Shown one piece after another: positions 41,278-50,628 of a stretch of DNA of 51,747 nt; within the stretch, counting starts at the first letter, position 1; each line of letters opens with the position of its first letter. The notes under the pieces were generated by a model. It was not told the DNA's origin. It did no database searches and saw only the letters and a list, made by a program, of their open reading frames with translations. The DNA comes from Butyrivibrio sp. GTDB taxonomy: Bacteria; Bacillota; Clostridia; Lachnospirales; Lachnospiraceae. The stretch is from assembly GCA_014799955.1 (NCBI GenBank), contig JAAVHB010000092.1:1-51747 (forward strand), written 5' to 3'. The translations under genes and the position numbers were made by a program.

Positions 41278-42732
41278 ATGAGAAATTTAAAGAGATTTTT
41301 AGCACTCGGACTTGCCGCAGCAATGACCTTATCGGTTGCAGCCTGCGGAGACTCATCGTCTTCAAGCGGTTCTAATAACGGAACACAGGCAGGAACAGAG
41401 GCAAACGGAGAGAATCCTACAGGAGGTTCACAGGGAAACACAGGTGATAAGAGAGAGATTCTTATCGGCTCATGGTGGGTACAGTATTATGACAGCACGC
41501 ACACCAGCCTTGAGGATGACCCCAGCTACACCGGCGACCTTGCCGCAGAGCTTAAGTTTGAGAACGTAAAGAAGATTGAGGATAAGTACAATGTAACCTT
41601 TAAGTGGGTAAACCTTACATACGAAGGAACAAAAGAGTCAATAAACAACTCAATCCTTGCAGGAGCGCCTGACTGTGATATCTATCTTGTAGATACCGGT
41701 ATGGCTATTCCCGCGCAGGTAAACGGACTTGCAACAGATATGAAGGAGGTTCTTTCGGCTGACAGCGACCTTCTTTCCGACCAGATTCTCAACAAGTATA
41801 TGGACCTTGGCGACGGCAAGGCATGTATTATCAAGAGAGTTGAGGCACAGTCTGTTGTAGAGGCAACATATCCTCTTGCTTTCAACAAGCAGATGCTTGA
41901 GGCTAATAACCTTGAGGATCCCCGTGAGCTTTATGAGAAAGGCGAGTGGACCTGGGATAAGTTTAAGGAATACTTAAAAGTTCTCACACAGGATACCGAC
42001 GGAGACGGCGCGGTTGACCAGTACGGCTTTGCAGGATATCCGCCGGAGACCTTTGAGGCTCTTATGTTCAGCAACGGTACCAACATTGCAGCTACCGGAA
42101 CAGAGAATCTTTCAAGCTCCGAGGTTGCTCAGGCGCTTCAGATGGTGCAGGATCTTTTCTTAAATGACAAATGCGCATTCCCTTATGAGAATGATGCCGA
42201 CAAGATGAGAAACAAGTACCGTGACGGAAACATCGCTTTCTGGCCCTCGGCTTGCTGGATTGCAGCAAACAACAAGGACTATGATGTGTCCAGCCCCGAG
42301 ACAAACCTTCAGTTTGACACTGTATATTGCCGTTGGCCTGTAGGACCTTCCGGAAATCAGGAAACCAACTATGCAAAGAACCTTACCTCCGGTGAGTTCT
42401 ACATCATTCCTGCCGGTGTTAAGGATCCTGAGCTTGTATATAATGTGCTTCTGAGCATGTGGAACTGGTTTGACAACGATACATCAATCCGTGACTCCAA
42501 GGAAACACTTTCATGGTGGTACGGCTCTACAGCTAAGGAGGAAACTCTTCAGGTAGAGAACTTTGACGTAATGTTTGATATGGGATCAAGGGATGTAATG
42601 GATCTTTGGCAGAGCTTCGGCTTCGACTATGATTTCGACAGCCTTATTGCCGGAGAGATGACACCCGCACAGTTCCAGGAGACCTTCAAGCAGCAGGTAC
42701 AGGACGGACTTGACGCAATTTATAAGAACTAA
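41278..42732 (+). CDS. Solute-binding lipoprotein of importer 2
   Basis: This 484-residue protein is a family-1-like extracellular sugar-binding protein. The signal peptide ends with lipobox SVAAC (Cys 23), followed by a Ser-rich linker. The mature protein starts with EILIGSWWVQYYDS and has the typical VKKIEDKYNVTFKWVNLTYEGTKESINNSILAGAPDCDIYLVDTG, YPLAFNKQMLEANNLEDP, GEWTWDKFKEYLKVLTQDTDGDGAVDQYGF pattern. It would deliver mannan- or glucomannan-derived oligosaccharides to the permeases encoded just upstream. Two strong hairpins follow the stop codon, as is often seen after highly expressed binding protein genes. Confidence 0.93.
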   Translation: MRNLKRFLALGLAAAMTLSVAACGDSSSSSGSNNGTQAGTEANGENPTGGSQGNTGDKREILIGSWWVQYYDSTHTSLEDDPSYTGDLAAELKFENVKKIEDKYNVTFKWVNLTYEGTKESINNSILAGAPDCDIYLVDTGMAIPAQVNGLATDMKEVLSADSDLLSDQILNKYMDLGDGKACIIKRVEAQSVVEATYPLAFNKQMLEANNLEDPRELYEKGEWTWDKFKEYLKVLTQDTDGDGAVDQYGFAGYPPETFEALMFSNGTNIAATGTENLSSSEVAQALQMVQDLFLNDKCAFPYENDADKMRNKYRDGNIAFWPSACWIAANNKDYDVSSPETNLQFDTVYCRWPVGPSGNQETNYAKNLTSGEFYIIPAGVKDPELVYNVLLSMWNWFDNDTSIRDSKETLSWWYGSTAKEETLQVENFDVMFDMGSRDVMDLWQSFGFDYDFDSLIAGEMTPAQFQETFKQQVQDGLDAIYKN

Positions 42733-42768
42733 TTGACTGTCGGTTCTGATTTGAGGTAATTATTATTG

Positions 42769-42848
42769 CCCCGCATCGGCTTTGGTTTTGGCCGGCCGGT
42801 GCGGGGAATTAAAAAATTCCGTCCCGGCAAATATTGCCTTGACGGAAT
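42769..42848 (+). promoter_or_regulatory. Two consecutive strong hairpins after the binding protein gene
   Basis: Hairpin 1 pairs CCCCGCATCGGC (42769-42780) with GCCGGTGCGGGG (42795-42806), one G-T pair. Hairpin 2 pairs ATTCCGTC and GGCAA (42816-42830) with TTGCC and GACGGAAT (42834-42848) around an ATA loop. Neither has a T run, so they look like mRNA-stabilising or partial-termination elements that lower expression of the following genes relative to the binding protein. Confidence 0.65.
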
Positions 42849-42865
42849 GCTACAGGAAGTATATT

Positions 42866-43591
42866 ATGAAATCAATCTTTAGCGGTGACACCAAGTTCGC
42901 GCGGTTTATGAACAAGGTGGGAGATATAATATTGCTCAGTATACTGTGGCTTGTATGCTGTATCCCTCTTATTACGATAGGCGCGTCTACAACCGCAGCG
43001 TATTACGCGGCCGCTAAGGTAATAAGACATAGCACCGGCTATGAATGGAACGAATTTTTTAAGTCCTTCAGACTTAATTTTAAGAGTACAATCGGTATGA
43101 ACCTTGTGTTCATAATATGCGCGGCCTTTCTTATATTCAATTTTATTGTTATGGGCGGAGCTGACGACGAGGTGTTTTTTTATTTAAAAATGGTGTATCT
43201 TGTGATAGCGGTTCTGTTGATTGGCGTATATGCCTACGCATATCCTATTCTGTCAAGATTCAACCTTAAAAGCGGCAGAATAATTATTATGTCAATGCAG
43301 CTTTTTTTCAGGCATTTTCCGACGACGATGGCTATTGTGGGAATGTTTGTGCTGACAGTGTTCGGAATGTATATGCTGCCGTGGGCTTTTTTCATACTTC
43401 CCGGACTGTTTATGTTTGCAGTGACCTTCCTTATGGAGCGGATTCTGCTTAAATATATGCCAAAGCCCGAGGAGGGCAGCGAGGAAGCCGAGCGCTGGTA
43501 TTTTCAGCCCACAACATCAATAATAAAGACGAAAACAAACTCTGATTATAACAGAGTAAGATATAGATATAAACACAAAAAAAATAAATAA
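42866..43591 (+). CDS. YesL/DUF624 family membrane protein (second copy)
   Basis: This 241-residue protein is a second YesL-like membrane protein with five to six helices. Like the copy at 27312 it starts with a FSGDTKFARFMNKVGDIILLSILWLVCCIPLIT block, has AYYAAAKVIRHSTG, and ends with a hydrophobic helix and KYMPKPEEG. The start at 42866 was chosen because aggaagt precedes it and the family begins close to this point. It lies behind the two hairpins and before the GH130 gene. Role unknown. Confidence 0.87.
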   Translation: MKSIFSGDTKFARFMNKVGDIILLSILWLVCCIPLITIGASTTAAYYAAAKVIRHSTGYEWNEFFKSFRLNFKSTIGMNLVFIICAAFLIFNFIVMGGADDEVFFYLKMVYLVIAVLLIGVYAYAYPILSRFNLKSGRIIIMSMQLFFRHFPTTMAIVGMFVLTVFGMYMLPWAFFILPGLFMFAVTFLMERILLKYMPKPEEGSEEAERWYFQPTTSIIKTKTNSDYNRVRYRYKHKKNK

Positions 43592-43622
43592 AAGCCGCGT
43601 AATTGCGGCGGAACGGAGTATT

Positions 43623-44645
43623 ATGTCAGAGATTAAGATGATTGCGCCCGCGGTAAATAACGTACCGTGGCAGGAGAAGCCCGAGGGAATAGTAGGAGCG
43701 CCCATATGGAGGTATTCCGAGAATCCCATTATCAACCGTAATCCGATTGAGAATGTGGCTAGAATTTTCAACAGCGCGGTTGTTCCTTACGAGGGAAAAT
43801 TCATAGGAGTGTTCAGAGCGGAGCAGACCAACGGCGTTCCTTACATTTATCTCGGAAGAAGCGACGACGGAATACATTGGAATTTTGACAAGGACAAGAT
43901 TATATTCAAGGATGAGGACGGCAACGACTTTATGCCCTATTACGCGTATGACCCCAGACTTGTCAAGGTTGAGGATGTATACTATGTTATCTGGTGCCAG
44001 GATTTTTACGGCGCGTCGATAGGTATGGCAAAGACGACCGACTTTAAGACCTTTACGAGAGTTGAGAATCCGTTTTTGCCCTTCAACAGAAACGCGGTTC
44101 TTTTCCCCAGAAAAATACACGGCAACTTTATGCTTTTAAGCCGCCCGTCGGATTCCGGACATACTCCCTTCGGAGATATTTTTATAAGCGAAAGCCCGGA
44201 CCTTGTATACTGGGGCAAGCACAGACATGTAATGGGACGCAGCAGCGAGTGGTGGGAGTCACTTAAGATAGGCGGAGGCGCCGCTCCGATAGAGACCTCG
44301 GAGGGCTGGCTTTTGTTCTACCACGGCGTAAGCGGAACCTGCAACGGATATGTATACTCAATCGGCGGAGCGATTCTTGACCTTGAAGAGCCTTCAAAGG
44401 TGCTTTACCGCTGTGAGAACTTCCTTCTTACACCCGAGGAGTGGTATGAGGAGAGGGGCTTTGTTCCGAATGTTACTTTCCCCTGCGCTACGATTCATGA
44501 CCCCGAATCCGGAAAGATTGCGATTTATTACGGCTGCGCGGACAGCTATGTAGGTCTTGCTTTCTGCAAGTTCGACGAGATTGTGGCTTATATCAAGGAG
44601 CACAGCGTAACCCGCGACGATGACCGCGAAATCGGAAAACGCTAA
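43623..44645 (+). CDS. GH130 beta-1,4-mannooligosaccharide phosphorylase
   Basis: This 340-residue cytoplasmic enzyme is a GH130 phosphorylase resembling subfamily 2, which releases mannose 1-phosphate from the end of beta-1,4-mannooligosaccharides. The proposed proton donor Asp 110 is in YAYDPRL, the phosphate-binding region includes RNAVLFPRKIHGNF and HTPFGDIF, and the GGGAAPIETSEGWLLFYHGV motif is complete. It has no signal peptide. It works after import, next to alpha-galactosidase and epimerase. The exact subfamily is a judgement from length and motifs. Confidence 0.9.
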   Translation: MSEIKMIAPAVNNVPWQEKPEGIVGAPIWRYSENPIINRNPIENVARIFNSAVVPYEGKFIGVFRAEQTNGVPYIYLGRSDDGIHWNFDKDKIIFKDEDGNDFMPYYAYDPRLVKVEDVYYVIWCQDFYGASIGMAKTTDFKTFTRVENPFLPFNRNAVLFPRKIHGNFMLLSRPSDSGHTPFGDIFISESPDLVYWGKHRHVMGRSSEWWESLKIGGGAAPIETSEGWLLFYHGVSGTCNGYVYSIGGAILDLEEPSKVLYRCENFLLTPEEWYEERGFVPNVTFPCATIHDPESGKIAIYYGCADSYVGLAFCKFDEIVAYIKEHSVTRDDDREIGKR

Positions 44646-44740
44646 TATTATTTTAAGAAAAATGGGCTGTCATAGTGTAATCAGGCAAATTGACTGAAGA
44701 ACGGTGGCAGTCCTTTTTACGGTTGTCAGAGGAGTTTAAT

Positions 44741-45988
44741 ATGATTAAGAAAAGATTTGGAGCGATGCTGCTTATCGCGGCATTTGCGCTGTCCGCGCTT
44801 TGCGGATGTGCCGGCTCAGGCGCGAGCTCTTCCGGGCAAAATACGACGGCGGAGGTCGTAACACCCGCGCAGACAGAAGGCGCGGAGCCCGTGACGGATG
44901 ACGAAACAGAACGTGAAACCTACGAAAACACGGAAAATATCAATAAAGATATGGAAAGCATGAAGGCTTCGGATATCGTAAGCCAGATGAATCTGGGGAT
45001 AAGCATAGGAAATTCGCTTGATTCCACCAACAGCGGCATTATAAGGGTTGACCAGCCGTGGAAGTGGGAAACGGCGTGGGGAAATCCCAAAATAACCGAG
45101 GAGCTTGTGGACGCCTTGGTTGACGCGGGCTTTACGACGATAAGAATTCCCGTGTCATGGACGGACCATCTTGCACCGGGGCCTGACTATCTGATAGTCG
45201 AAAGCTGGATGGACAGGGTTCAGGAGGTTGTGGATTACGCCTATGACAGAGGGGTATATGTAATACTTAATCTGCACCATGAGGATTGGAATTATCCGTA
45301 CTACGACAATCAGGAAAAGGCGTGCGAAATCATGGAGGCGGTGTGGAGGCAGATTGCCGAGAGATTTAAGGATTATGACGAACACCTTATTTTTGAAGGG
45401 CAGAACGAGCCTCGCAAGGTGGGAACCTCGCTTGAGTGGAGCGGCGGCGATAAGGAGGGCTGGGACGTGGTAAACGCCACGAATAAAGCCTTTATCGAAA
45501 CAATAAGAAGCAGCGGCGGCTCCAACCCTTACAGGATGCTTATGATTCCCGATTACGCCGCTAATTCCGCAATAGCAATGGAGCATCTTGAGGTTCCCGA
45601 GGACGACGACAGAATAATCGTTTCGATTCACGCATATACACCTTATAATTTTGCGCTGAACGCAAACGGTTCGGCGGAATGGAATAACGACAGCGACTCT
45701 CAGGATATAGACACGTTAATGTCATCAATAAAGAGGCTCTTTACGGATAAGGGTATTCCCGTGATAATCGGAGAGTTCGGGGCAGTTAATAAGGATAATG
45801 CCGGGGCTCGCGCCGAGTGGCTGAAATACTATATGAGCGCCGCTAAGGAAATCGGTGTGCCGTGCTTCTGGTGGGATAACGGTTCTTTTAATTCAAACGG
45901 AGAGAATCTCGGTTTTATTGACAGACGGACATATGAAATTAAATATCCCGAGCTTCTGGAGGCAATGAAAGAGGTATATCCCGGGTGA
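44741..45988 (+). CDS. GH5 endo-beta-glycanase lipoprotein (GH5_4-like)
   Basis: This 415-residue enzyme is a surface lipoprotein (Cys 23 in ALCGC) with a Ser/Thr-rich linker to about residue 75 and a GH5 domain at about 75-413. The acid/base Glu 223 is in LIFEGQNEPR and the nucleophile Glu 345 in IIGEFG. The pattern ETAWGNP, LNLHHEDW and FEGQNEPRKVGTSLEWSGG resembles subfamily 4, whose members cut beta-glucan, xyloglucan or glucomannan, rather than the usual GH5_7 mannanases. This supports glucomannan as a substrate. ATG 44741 follows agaggagtt; upstream in-frame codons lack an SD. Confidence 0.88.
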   Translation: MIKKRFGAMLLIAAFALSALCGCAGSGASSSGQNTTAEVVTPAQTEGAEPVTDDETERETYENTENINKDMESMKASDIVSQMNLGISIGNSLDSTNSGIIRVDQPWKWETAWGNPKITEELVDALVDAGFTTIRIPVSWTDHLAPGPDYLIVESWMDRVQEVVDYAYDRGVYVILNLHHEDWNYPYYDNQEKACEIMEAVWRQIAERFKDYDEHLIFEGQNEPRKVGTSLEWSGGDKEGWDVVNATNKAFIETIRSSGGSNPYRMLMIPDYAANSAIAMEHLEVPEDDDRIIVSIHAYTPYNFALNANGSAEWNNDSDSQDIDTLMSSIKRLFTDKGIPVIIGEFGAVNKDNAGARAEWLKYYMSAAKEIGVPCFWWDNGSFNSNGENLGFIDRRTYEIKYPELLEAMKEVYPG

Positions 45989-46058
45989 AATACCCCGCAG
46001 AGAGATCAGGAAACTCCCGTTCGGCTATGCCTCGCGGGAATGTTAAGGAGGAAAAAGG

Positions 46059-48251
46059 ATGGGAATCGTATTTAACGAGGATTCTTTAAGCTTTAAGCTT
46101 GACACGGACAATACAAGCTATGTAATCGGTATAGCCGACGAAGAAAAATTTATCGGTCATTGCTATTACGGAGCAAGAGTAAGCGACGACGATTTGACTT
46201 ATATGCTGAGGACGGCGGAGGCGCCCTTCGTGCCCTCCAAAAACGCGAGGGAGCGCGGCTCGTTCTTTGATTTATTCCCCGTCGAGTACCCCGGAAACGG
46301 GCTTGGCGATTACAGGGAGGGAGCCGTTGAGGTAAGATGCCCAAACCAGAGCAGGGCGGTAAATTTTACCTATAAGGGACATAACATTTACGCGGGCAAA
46401 AAAGCACTGCCCGGGCTTCCCGCAACCTTCGGAAGCGAAAATGAGTGCCAAAGCCTTGAGCTTTACGCGGAGGATTCCGTGCTGGGACTTGAGGCGACGC
46501 TTGTTTACAGCGTATTTGAAAAAGAGGACGTGATAACCCGCTCGGTATCCGTTACCAACAGAAACAGCGAGCCGATTCATCTCACCAAGGTGATGTCCGC
46601 CTCCGTCGATATGGACGACGAGGACTATCAGATGATTTCGCTTCACGGCTCATGGGCGAGAGAAAGACAGATTGAATACAGACCCGTTGCGTACGGCAGA
46701 CAGAATGCCGCCTCCTTCAAGGGAGAATCCTCGCATCAGGAGCATCCGTTTATCGCGCTTGCCTCAAAGGACATTGCGCAGGATTACGGAAAGGTGTACG
46801 CATTTCATTTTGTATATTCGGGCAATTTTCTAGCTCAGGTTGAGAAGGGACAGTTTGACACCGTAAGGGTGATTATGGGAATACATCCCTACGGCTTTGA
46901 CTGGAAGCTTGACAAGGACGAATGCTTTACGGTTCCCGAGGTAGTTATGACCTTTTCCGATACGGGACTCGGGACAATGACAAGAAATCTTCACGATTTG
47001 TACAGGAACCACCTTATAAGAAGCCCGTATAAGGACCGTAAACGCCCGATTCTTATCAACAACTGGGAGGCGACCTATTTTGATTTCAATACCGAAAAGC
47101 TCCTTGACATAGCGCGAGAGGCTAAAAAATGCGGCATAGAGATGCTTGTAATGGACGACGGCTGGTTCGGGCACAGAAACGACGACAGCACCAGTCTCGG
47201 CGACTGGAAGGTCAACGAGGAAAAGCTTCCCGGAGGTCTTCCCTATCTTGTGAGCGAGGTCAATAAAATCGGACTTAAATTCGGAATCTGGTTCGAGCCG
47301 GAGATGATTTCTCCCGAATCCGATTTGTACCGCGAGCATTCCGACTGGGCAATCAGCATTCCGGGCAGGGAGGCGACGCGCTCGCGCAATCAGCTTGTGC
47401 TTGATTTGTCCAATCCCGAGGTTGTTGATTATGTTTACGAGGCGGTTGCTTCGGTGTTAAGAAGCGCGAATATCGAATATGTTAAATGGGATATGAACAG
47501 GCAGCTTACCGACCTTCACAGCAATTATCTGCCTGACGACAGGCAGGGAGAGCTTTACCACAGGTATGTGCTTGCGGTTTACGAGCTTCAGGAGAGGCTC
47601 ACAAAGGAATTTCCCGAACTGCTTTTGGAAAACTGTTCCGGCGGAGGCGCGCGCTTCGACCCGGGTATGCTTTATTACAGCCCTCAGATTTGGTGCTCGG
47701 ACGATACGGACGCGATTGAACGCCTTAAGATTCAGGAAGGAACGGCACTGATTTATCCGCTTTCGGCAATGGGCGCGCATGTGTCCGACTGTCCGAACCA
47801 CACGGTCGGCAGGGTAACGCCGTTTGAAACGAGGGGAAATGTCGCACTATGCGGAACCTTCGGCTACGAGCTTGACATAACCAAGATACCGGAGAGCGAC
47901 AGGGCGCAGATTCCCGCTCAGGTTGCCGCTTACCACAAGTATAACGACCTCGTGCGAAACGGCGATTACTACAGGATTGCCTCTTACTCCGAAAACAAAA
48001 TATACGACTGCTACGGGGTGGTTGCAAAGGACAAATCCGAAGCGCTTATCATCTATGTGTCCGTGCTTAACAGACCTAATTTCCACAGCAGAAGAATCTG
48101 CGTTCCCGGACTGGACGCAAAGAAGCGCTACCGCGTCGAGGGAACGGATCAGGTATTTTACGGCGACACGCTTATGAATGCAGGACTGATAATTCTCAAT
48201 CTCTGGGGAGATTTCCAGTCAAAGCTTATACACCTTGTGGGGGAGGACTAA
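46059..48251 (+). CDS. GH36 alpha-galactosidase
   Basis: This 730-residue cytoplasmic enzyme removes alpha-1,6-galactose from galactomannan oligosaccharides. The N-terminal beta-sandwich (to about residue 330) is followed by the catalytic barrel with LVMDDGWFG, GIWFEPEMISPESDL, the nucleophile Asp 478 in EYVKWDMNR, LENCSGGGARFDPGML, and the acid/base Asp 548 in WCSDDTDAIERL. Length and motif positions match characterised bacterial GH36 enzymes of about 730 residues. AAGGAGG precedes the ATG. The epimerase gene begins one base after its stop. Confidence 0.95.
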   Translation: MGIVFNEDSLSFKLDTDNTSYVIGIADEEKFIGHCYYGARVSDDDLTYMLRTAEAPFVPSKNARERGSFFDLFPVEYPGNGLGDYREGAVEVRCPNQSRAVNFTYKGHNIYAGKKALPGLPATFGSENECQSLELYAEDSVLGLEATLVYSVFEKEDVITRSVSVTNRNSEPIHLTKVMSASVDMDDEDYQMISLHGSWARERQIEYRPVAYGRQNAASFKGESSHQEHPFIALASKDIAQDYGKVYAFHFVYSGNFLAQVEKGQFDTVRVIMGIHPYGFDWKLDKDECFTVPEVVMTFSDTGLGTMTRNLHDLYRNHLIRSPYKDRKRPILINNWEATYFDFNTEKLLDIAREAKKCGIEMLVMDDGWFGHRNDDSTSLGDWKVNEEKLPGGLPYLVSEVNKIGLKFGIWFEPEMISPESDLYREHSDWAISIPGREATRSRNQLVLDLSNPEVVDYVYEAVASVLRSANIEYVKWDMNRQLTDLHSNYLPDDRQGELYHRYVLAVYELQERLTKEFPELLLENCSGGGARFDPGMLYYSPQIWCSDDTDAIERLKIQEGTALIYPLSAMGAHVSDCPNHTVGRVTPFETRGNVALCGTFGYELDITKIPESDRAQIPAQVAAYHKYNDLVRNGDYYRIASYSENKIYDCYGVVAKDKSEALIIYVSVLNRPNFHSRRICVPGLDAKKRYRVEGTDQVFYGDTLMNAGLIILNLWGDFQSKLIHLVGED

Positions 48252-48252
48252 A

Positions 48253-49437
48253 ATGAAGGAATTGCTTAACCTTAAAAAAGAAATAAAAAAGGAGCTTACC
48301 GACGGAATAATCCCGTTCTGGAAAAAGCTCCGTGACGACGAAAACGGCGGCTATTACGGTGAGATGGATTATGAGCTTAAGATTAATCCCAAAGCCGAAA
48401 AGGGCTGTATTCTCAACAGCAGAATCACATGGTTTTTTGCCAACGCGTACACGGTTTTAAAGGACGAAAGCCTGCTTGACGAGGCAAAGCACGCCTATGA
48501 ATTCCTGCGCGACGTGTGCATAGACAGGGAAAACGGCGGCATCTATTGGTCGATAAGCTATGACGGCAAGCCGCTTGATACTACGAAGCATACATATAAT
48601 CAGGCGTTCTGTATTTATGCGCTCTCTTCCTACTATGAGGCGAGCGGGGATAAGGAAGCTCTTGAGCTTGCTTTTGAGCTTTATAATCTCATAGAAACCA
48701 AGTGCACCGACAGCGTGGGCTATCTTGAAGCGTTCACAAGGGACTTTAAGCCGGAATCCAATGAAAAGCTTTCCGAGAACGGCGTAATGGCGGATAAGAC
48801 CATGAACACCCTTCTCCATGTTTTTGAGGCTTATACCGAGCTTTACCGCGTGTCGAAGGACGCAAAGGTCAAGGCAAGACTTGAGTGGATAATGGATTTG
48901 TTCGCCGACAAAATATACAATCCCGAACTTAAGAGGCAGGAGGTATTTTTTGACGCGGATTACAATTCCATAATAGACCTCTATTCGTACGGGCACGACA
49001 TTGAAACGGCGTGGCTGATTGACAGGGGCGTTGAGATTATCGGCGAGAAAAAATACGAGGATAAAATGATGCCGATTACGAGAACTCTCACCGAGCAGAT
49101 TTACAAGGTGGCGTTTAACGGACATTCTCTCGCAAACGAGTGCGACAAGGGCGTTGTGAATACCTTAAGAATCTGGTGGGTTCAGGCGGAGGCGCTTGTC
49201 GGCTTCTTAAACGGCTACCTTAAGGATAATTCCAAGAAGGAATATCTTGATGCCGTTACGGCTGAATGGGAGTTCATAAAGACGTATCAGAAGGATTCAA
49301 GGGAAGGCTCGGAATGGTTCAGGGAGGTTTATGAGGACGGCAGCCCCATGGACGGAAGCCCGATTGTCGAGCCGTGGAAATGCCCCTACCACAACGGCAG
49401 AATGTGCCTTGAAGTTATCAAGAGAATAGGAGAATAG
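48253..49437 (+). CDS. Cellobiose 2-epimerase-type enzyme (mannobiose 2-epimerase)
   Basis: This 394-residue enzyme of the N-acylglucosamine/cellobiose 2-epimerase family converts the reducing-end mannose of mannobiose to glucose, giving mannosylglucose. It has an alpha6/alpha6 barrel with the family residues visible: Arg 57 in LNSRITWFF, His 189 in NTLLHVFEAY, His 248 in YSYGHDIETAWL and His 380 in PYHNGRMCLEV. The start at 48253 follows GGGGGAGG. The GH130 mannosylglucose phosphorylase gene comes next (six bases), which is the known pathway order and supports mannobiose as substrate. Confidence 0.93.
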   Translation: MKELLNLKKEIKKELTDGIIPFWKKLRDDENGGYYGEMDYELKINPKAEKGCILNSRITWFFANAYTVLKDESLLDEAKHAYEFLRDVCIDRENGGIYWSISYDGKPLDTTKHTYNQAFCIYALSSYYEASGDKEALELAFELYNLIETKCTDSVGYLEAFTRDFKPESNEKLSENGVMADKTMNTLLHVFEAYTELYRVSKDAKVKARLEWIMDLFADKIYNPELKRQEVFFDADYNSIIDLYSYGHDIETAWLIDRGVEIIGEKKYEDKMMPITRTLTEQIYKVAFNGHSLANECDKGVVNTLRIWWVQAEALVGFLNGYLKDNSKKEYLDAVTAEWEFIKTYQKDSREGSEWFREVYEDGSPMDGSPIVEPWKCPYHNGRMCLEVIKRIGE

Positions 49438-49443
49438 GCTTTT

Positions 49444-50613
49444 ATGATACATGAGAGATATTTTGAGGAAAAAAAGAAGCAGGAAGAGCTTCTTTCAAGA
49501 AAAAATAAAAAATCCGATTTTTACAACGGGATTTATGACAGATACGAGTATCCCGTACTCACAAGAGAGCATATTCCGCTCACATGGCGCTACGACCTTG
49601 ACAAGGAGAGCAATCCTTATTTCATGGAGCGCCTCGGAATAAACGCTGTTATGAATTCCGGCGCTATTATGCTTAACGGCAAATATTATCTTGTTGTGAG
49701 AATCGAGGGCAATGACAGGAAGTCGTTCTTCGGTGTTGCCGAGAGCGACAACGGAATCGATAATTTCAGATTCTGGGATTATCCTATACTTTTTGATGAC
49801 ACCTGCCCCGAGGAAACCAATGTCTATGACATGAGACTTACACAGCATGAGGACGGCTATATTTACGGCGTGTTCTGCTCGGAGAGCAAGGATACCTCCG
49901 TAAACGACCTTTCGGCGGCTGTTGCGGCGGCGGGAATCGTGCGGACCAAGGACCTCAGGACATGGGAGCGTCTCCCCAATCTTGTGACGTTACGCTCTCC
50001 CCAGCAGCGCAACGTGGTACTTCATCCCGAATTCGTGAACGGAAAGTACGCCTTTTACACAAGGCCGATGGACGATTTTATCGAGACCGGAAGCGGCGGA
50101 GGAATCGGCTTCGGACTTTGCGACGATATTACCCATGCCGTTATTGACGAGGAAAAAATGACGAGCCTGCGCAAATACCACACCATCACCGAGGCGAAGA
50201 ACGGTGCGGGCGCTACGCCCATCAAGACCGATAAGGGCTGGATTCACATCGCGCACGGCGTGCGAAACACGGCGGCTGGACTTCGATATGTAATCTATGC
50301 CTTTGCGACGGACCTTAACGACCCTTCCAAGGTTATAGCGGAGCCTTCGGGACTTCTCATCGGACCGAGGGGCGGCGAGCGTGTTGGCGACGTCAGCAAT
50401 GTAGTTTTTACGAACGGTGCGGTTGCCAATGCTCAGGGCGAGGTATTTATCTATTATGCCTCCTCTGATACGAGAATGCACGTTGCGGCTACCACTCTTG
50501 ACAAGCTTATTGATTATGTTTTCAACACGCCGAAGGACCCGGGACGCTCGGTTGAATGCGTTGCGCAGAGATGTGAGCTTATTAAGAAAAACCTTGAGCT
50601 TCTGGGCGAGTAA
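49444..50613 (+). CDS. GH130 4-O-beta-D-mannosyl-D-glucose phosphorylase
   Basis: This 389-residue cytoplasmic enzyme closely follows GH130 subfamily 1, which phosphorolyses mannosylglucose to mannose 1-phosphate and glucose. The catalytic Asp 129 is in [17 protein letters not shown]; other family motifs are [67 protein letters not shown] and [23 protein letters not shown]. The epimerase gene directly upstream makes its substrate. The N-terminal helix (about residues 5-25) is typical of this subfamily. Confidence 0.95.
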   Translation: MIHERYFEEKKKQEELLSRKNKKSDFYNGIYDRYEYPVLTREHIPLTWRYDLDKESNPYFMERLGINAVMNSGAIMLNGKYYLVVRIEGNDRKSFFGVAESDNGIDNFRFWDYPILFDDTCPEETNVYDMRLTQHEDGYIYGVFCSESKDTSVNDLSAAVAAAGIVRTKDLRTWERLPNLVTLRSPQQRNVVLHPEFVNGKYAFYTRPMDDFIETGSGGGIGFGLCDDITHAVIDEEKMTSLRKYHTITEAKNGAGATPIKTDKGWIHIAHGVRNTAAGLRYVIYAFATDLNDPSKVIAEPSGLLIGPRGGERVGDVSNVVFTNGAVANAQGEVFIYYASSDTRMHVAATTLDKLIDYVFNTPKDPGRSVECVAQRCELIKKNLELLGE

Positions 50614-50628
50614 AACGGAGGAGAGATT

